Of a stretch of 64,000 nt of DNA, positions 63,001-64,000 are shown piece by piece; positions within the stretch are counted from its first letter, which is position 1, and each line of letters starts with the position of its first letter. The stretch is from an uncultured Prevotellaceae bacterium (GTDB taxonomy: Bacteria; Bacteroidota; Bacteroidia; Bacteroidales; Bacteroidaceae), in assembly GCA_945865175.1 (NCBI GenBank), contig CAMBDA010000004.1:1-64000 (forward strand), given 5' to 3'. The notes under the pieces were generated by a model, which did no database searches, was not told where the DNA came from, and saw nothing but the letters and a program-made list of their open reading frames with translations. A program made the position numbers and the translations under genes.

Positions 63001-64000
63001 GACAATCCCGAGAAATGGAAGGGCTCTTCACCGAAGTACAAGTGTAACACATCGGGCGTATATGGACAGCTGGCCTATAATGTGGGCGATGTGGTGAACC
63101 ATGATGTATATAAGTTGCAGGGTGCTCTGGCTGGTAATACTCCTACGAAAGGTCAGGCAACATTTGAACAATCCTACGTGGCCAAGGAAACCTGTAAGTT
63201 CACGGACAATGGCACGGAGTATAGCTATGTGAAGGGCGCCTGCATCAGCCAGTCTTTATATAATTCATTTGATGCCACGAACAAGGCGCATTTTGAGCAG
63301 GCCTACGTCTGCACGCAGACCTTCCAGATAGGCGAGTCCGCTGTCTATCTGGTGAATGATGTGCTGACGGATTCGGAGTATAAAGCTATAGATGAGGCTT
63401 ATCGGTCGAATTTCTCCACAGCCTATATCTGCCAGACCGCAGGAAAGTGGGGCGGTGAGTATTATGAAGCTGGAAATGATTATGATGCGCTGAAATACTG
63501 CAACCTGTCTGCCGATGAACGCAGTAAGTTCACGTTTACGGAAACTGTGCTGGATTTGCTGTACAAGGATTTTGTGCCGCAGGAAAATTCGGAGGCTGAG
63601 GCTAAAGGTGATGCTGCATATGCACGTTACGGCACGTTTGCCGACAGGACTTCTATCAACTATACCGCCAAGTATATGGGCGAACAGAAGGTGACCCTGA
63701 CAAACACAGTTGATGTAACGAGAGGAGGACAGCCTCTCTCTACAAATGAGCTCCACCAGAATGATGTCCTCACAAACGATGTCTTCGAGTCCCTGGTCAA
63801 TGAGAAGAAGCATTTTGCCGCCATTGTCACCACCAAAGATGATAATTCTGACAAGGTGTTCTATGTGATGAAGACACAGCTGCAGATTGGTGACATTCTC
63901 TATGCTCCGGGTAATATCATTTCGGAGGAGAAGTATCACGCTCTTTCTACCGAACAGCAGCAGCATGTGGCTGTGATAAAGCGGTCGGAGTTGGAACAAT
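60022..64000 (+). CDS. Giant secreted repeat protein, 5' part (continues beyond the window)
   Basis: ATG 60022 opens a frame with no stop through base 64000 (1326 codons). A signal peptide (MTRYCRHIIILLTAALAGSLQAHAQ) precedes eight glycine repeats of the form [VIL][YF]xGGxxxG between residues about 32 and 380, such as VYGGGKNGKVYG and VFGGGNIGYVY. They suggest a parallel beta-helix. From residue about 334 onward a second repeat recurs: Tyr-x-x-Gly-Asp, 4-6 residues, E-[YF]-x-x-L, 5-8 residues, a [FW] residue, then often AYVC. Examples are ISEADYELLSADDKTHW, LTDSEYKAIDEAYRSNF and ISEEKYHALSTEQQ. No lipobox is present. It starts 21 bases after fimbrillin 8. A T9SS-exported adhesin is likely but unproven, as the C-terminus is missing. 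Confidence 0.8.
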   Translation, partial: MTRYCRHIIILLTAALAGSLQAHAQISIGGDVFGGGENGDVGDEGSATASTAATHVSVYSETVNIVYGGGKNGKVYGDTHVTLGRKDATGYWDGRPAILRSVYGGGYRGAVWGTTHLTMQEGRIGFYYDLKTGDFKYNMNVPGNTHNLLKESGNLYGGGYGEGASVDGTLVKLYGGIVRNSVYGGGEIAAVGRLKDNYSTKVENVTPEKIEKAGHTLVQMYGGKVENDVFGGGRGYAIDAYGNTQSGEVGYADGYTFGQTEVNIFRGTIGTDASVVEGHGNVFGGGNIGYVYSGTGRKSNADGYYYGADSKLTEDCKVLVSPYCMATEDVTVNSTAYKQGDYVPAEKLNQLANSDSQWGSLDNLGITIRNAVFAGGNVSSGSDKVYANAKTVFGNATATVSDLFDKDFITLGEDEIGGLYGDGNLTFVDGYRELNITNYGTDFYNLNSQLTHEEYLQLNDRERAYFELQYLVKSAHTYNYYRCTQPYTSGEVTYKYNQKISEADYELLSADDKTHWTSGSTAYAEGDKVNQDEYNLMDAGEQANWELFGFCTLYAGRMMNTIQRADFCGLFGSRVVLKGAQDRVTNVADQTKYTINRVGEVSLNRNTKDGNVQSNNTSDNARGNYFGIYNVVNYLGGLTSDVDIQSKRTTGNLEGAYKPSEEGETYLKWKTDNMGNRKRNNGSSANQVALASGVWLELVKEPAAATSSAEKDYGYITGVVELDLINVSPDEGGGYVYAKNEHGAQSASGVSQTTLTAANNGAVSNKQYTYDANQGKVETSGNFVHSTKRIVDDCYPNHGNVNEKAHYWYIRGEYYVYDQYISAYTGSAQSYAREVNIPLTITAEAQGKLDMQNAWPNKYAYWTGEIPAEYQSKTDSTAILVNGVTYHKNDPITYWDWQRLATSAEKDFFTDLTFVCANNFNAITAGTILLQNQLPTNESNELLEWVKKDDPSALITDANYQKLPDDKKDLYGRTYNRTNAISSANGFALTLAWDNPEKWKGSSPKYKCNTSGVYGQLAYNVGDVVNHDVYKLQGALAGNTPTKGQATFEQSYVAKETCKFTDNGTEYSYVKGACISQSLYNSFDATNKAHFEQAYVCTQTFQIGESAVYLVNDVLTDSEYKAIDEAYRSNFSTAYICQTAGKWGGEYYEAGNDYDALKYCNLSADERSKFTFTETVLDLLYKDFVPQENSEAEAKGDAAYARYGTFADRTSINYTAKYMGEQKVTLTNTVDVTRGGQPLSTNELHQNDVLTNDVFESLVNEKKHFAAIVTTKDDNSDKVFYVMKTQLQIGDILYAPGNIISEEKYHALSTEQQQHVAVIKRSELEQ

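Noticed and set aside
1-64000. Defence, phage or CRISPR system
   Set aside because: I saw no Cas, restriction, toxin-antitoxin pair or phage structural genes. The AlbA_2-type protein at 342-1797 is sometimes found in islands but is broken and alone.

Overview
The window looks like chromosome from a Bacteroidales bacterium, probably Prevotellaceae-like and with a fairly high GC content. The evidence is a SprA-type T9SS translocon, SusC/SusD pairs, fimbrillin-family lipoproteins, DUF4105/Lnb, DUF3575 and DUF5119 proteins, C10 peptidases, and repeated TAnnTTTG -7 promoter boxes. I cannot name the species.

Layout. (1) 1-2381 is a scarred accessory strip: an IS66-type transposase tail, an AlbA_2/Schlafen-like regulator broken by a 10-bp tandem duplication plus an amber codon, and a hypothetical gene whose 3' end is fused to the 5' end of an opposite-strand secreted-protein gene. 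(2) 2400-5135 holds a candidate small RNA on the minus strand, a MATE transporter coupled to a YfcE-like phosphoesterase, and a small secreted protein that may be a deletion remnant. (3) 5205-23700 is core: sprA (minus); ruvA, a C10 peptidase and cysQ (plus); then a minus-strand group of Lnb-like acyltransferase, degenerate PafA-like protein, secA and a small acidic protein. (4) 23821-30048 is an envelope block: coaX, outer-membrane protein, lptC, a CNNM/CorC-like protein and a PpiD/SurA-like isomerase. coaX and the divergent lnb-like gene appear to start with leaderless GTG codons.

(5) 30273-43647 is a complete fructan (levan-type) utilisation locus. A membrane-spanning regulator (periplasmic sugar-binding domain plus cytoplasmic AraC domain) is followed by SusC, SusD, a DUF4960 surface glycan-binding protein, an endo-type GH32, an exo-type GH32, an MFS sugar importer and a PfkB kinase. 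The gene order matches the Bacteroides thetaiotaomicron levan locus BT1763-BT1757, but no hybrid two-component regulator is present. Base composition changes inside the second GH32 gene. (6) 43851-47255 is a GH106-type alpha-L-rhamnosidase with its own promoter.

(7) 47541 to the right edge is the most unusual part: a long co-directional run of a DUF3575 outer-membrane protein, a DUF5119 lipoprotein, eight fimbrillin-like lipoproteins and the first 1326 codons of a giant secreted protein that continues past the window. Two adjacent fimbrillins carry an Asp/Gly-rich, calcium-loop-like module inserted between their last two strands. Two others are much more AT-rich than their neighbours. The giant protein has eight [VIL][YF]xGG repeats followed by a second, apparently uncharacterised EYxxL-type repeat. 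I read this as a surface-appendage locus with a mosaic set of subunits and a very large associated adhesin. That reading is inference.

No tRNA, rRNA or CRISPR array was seen.
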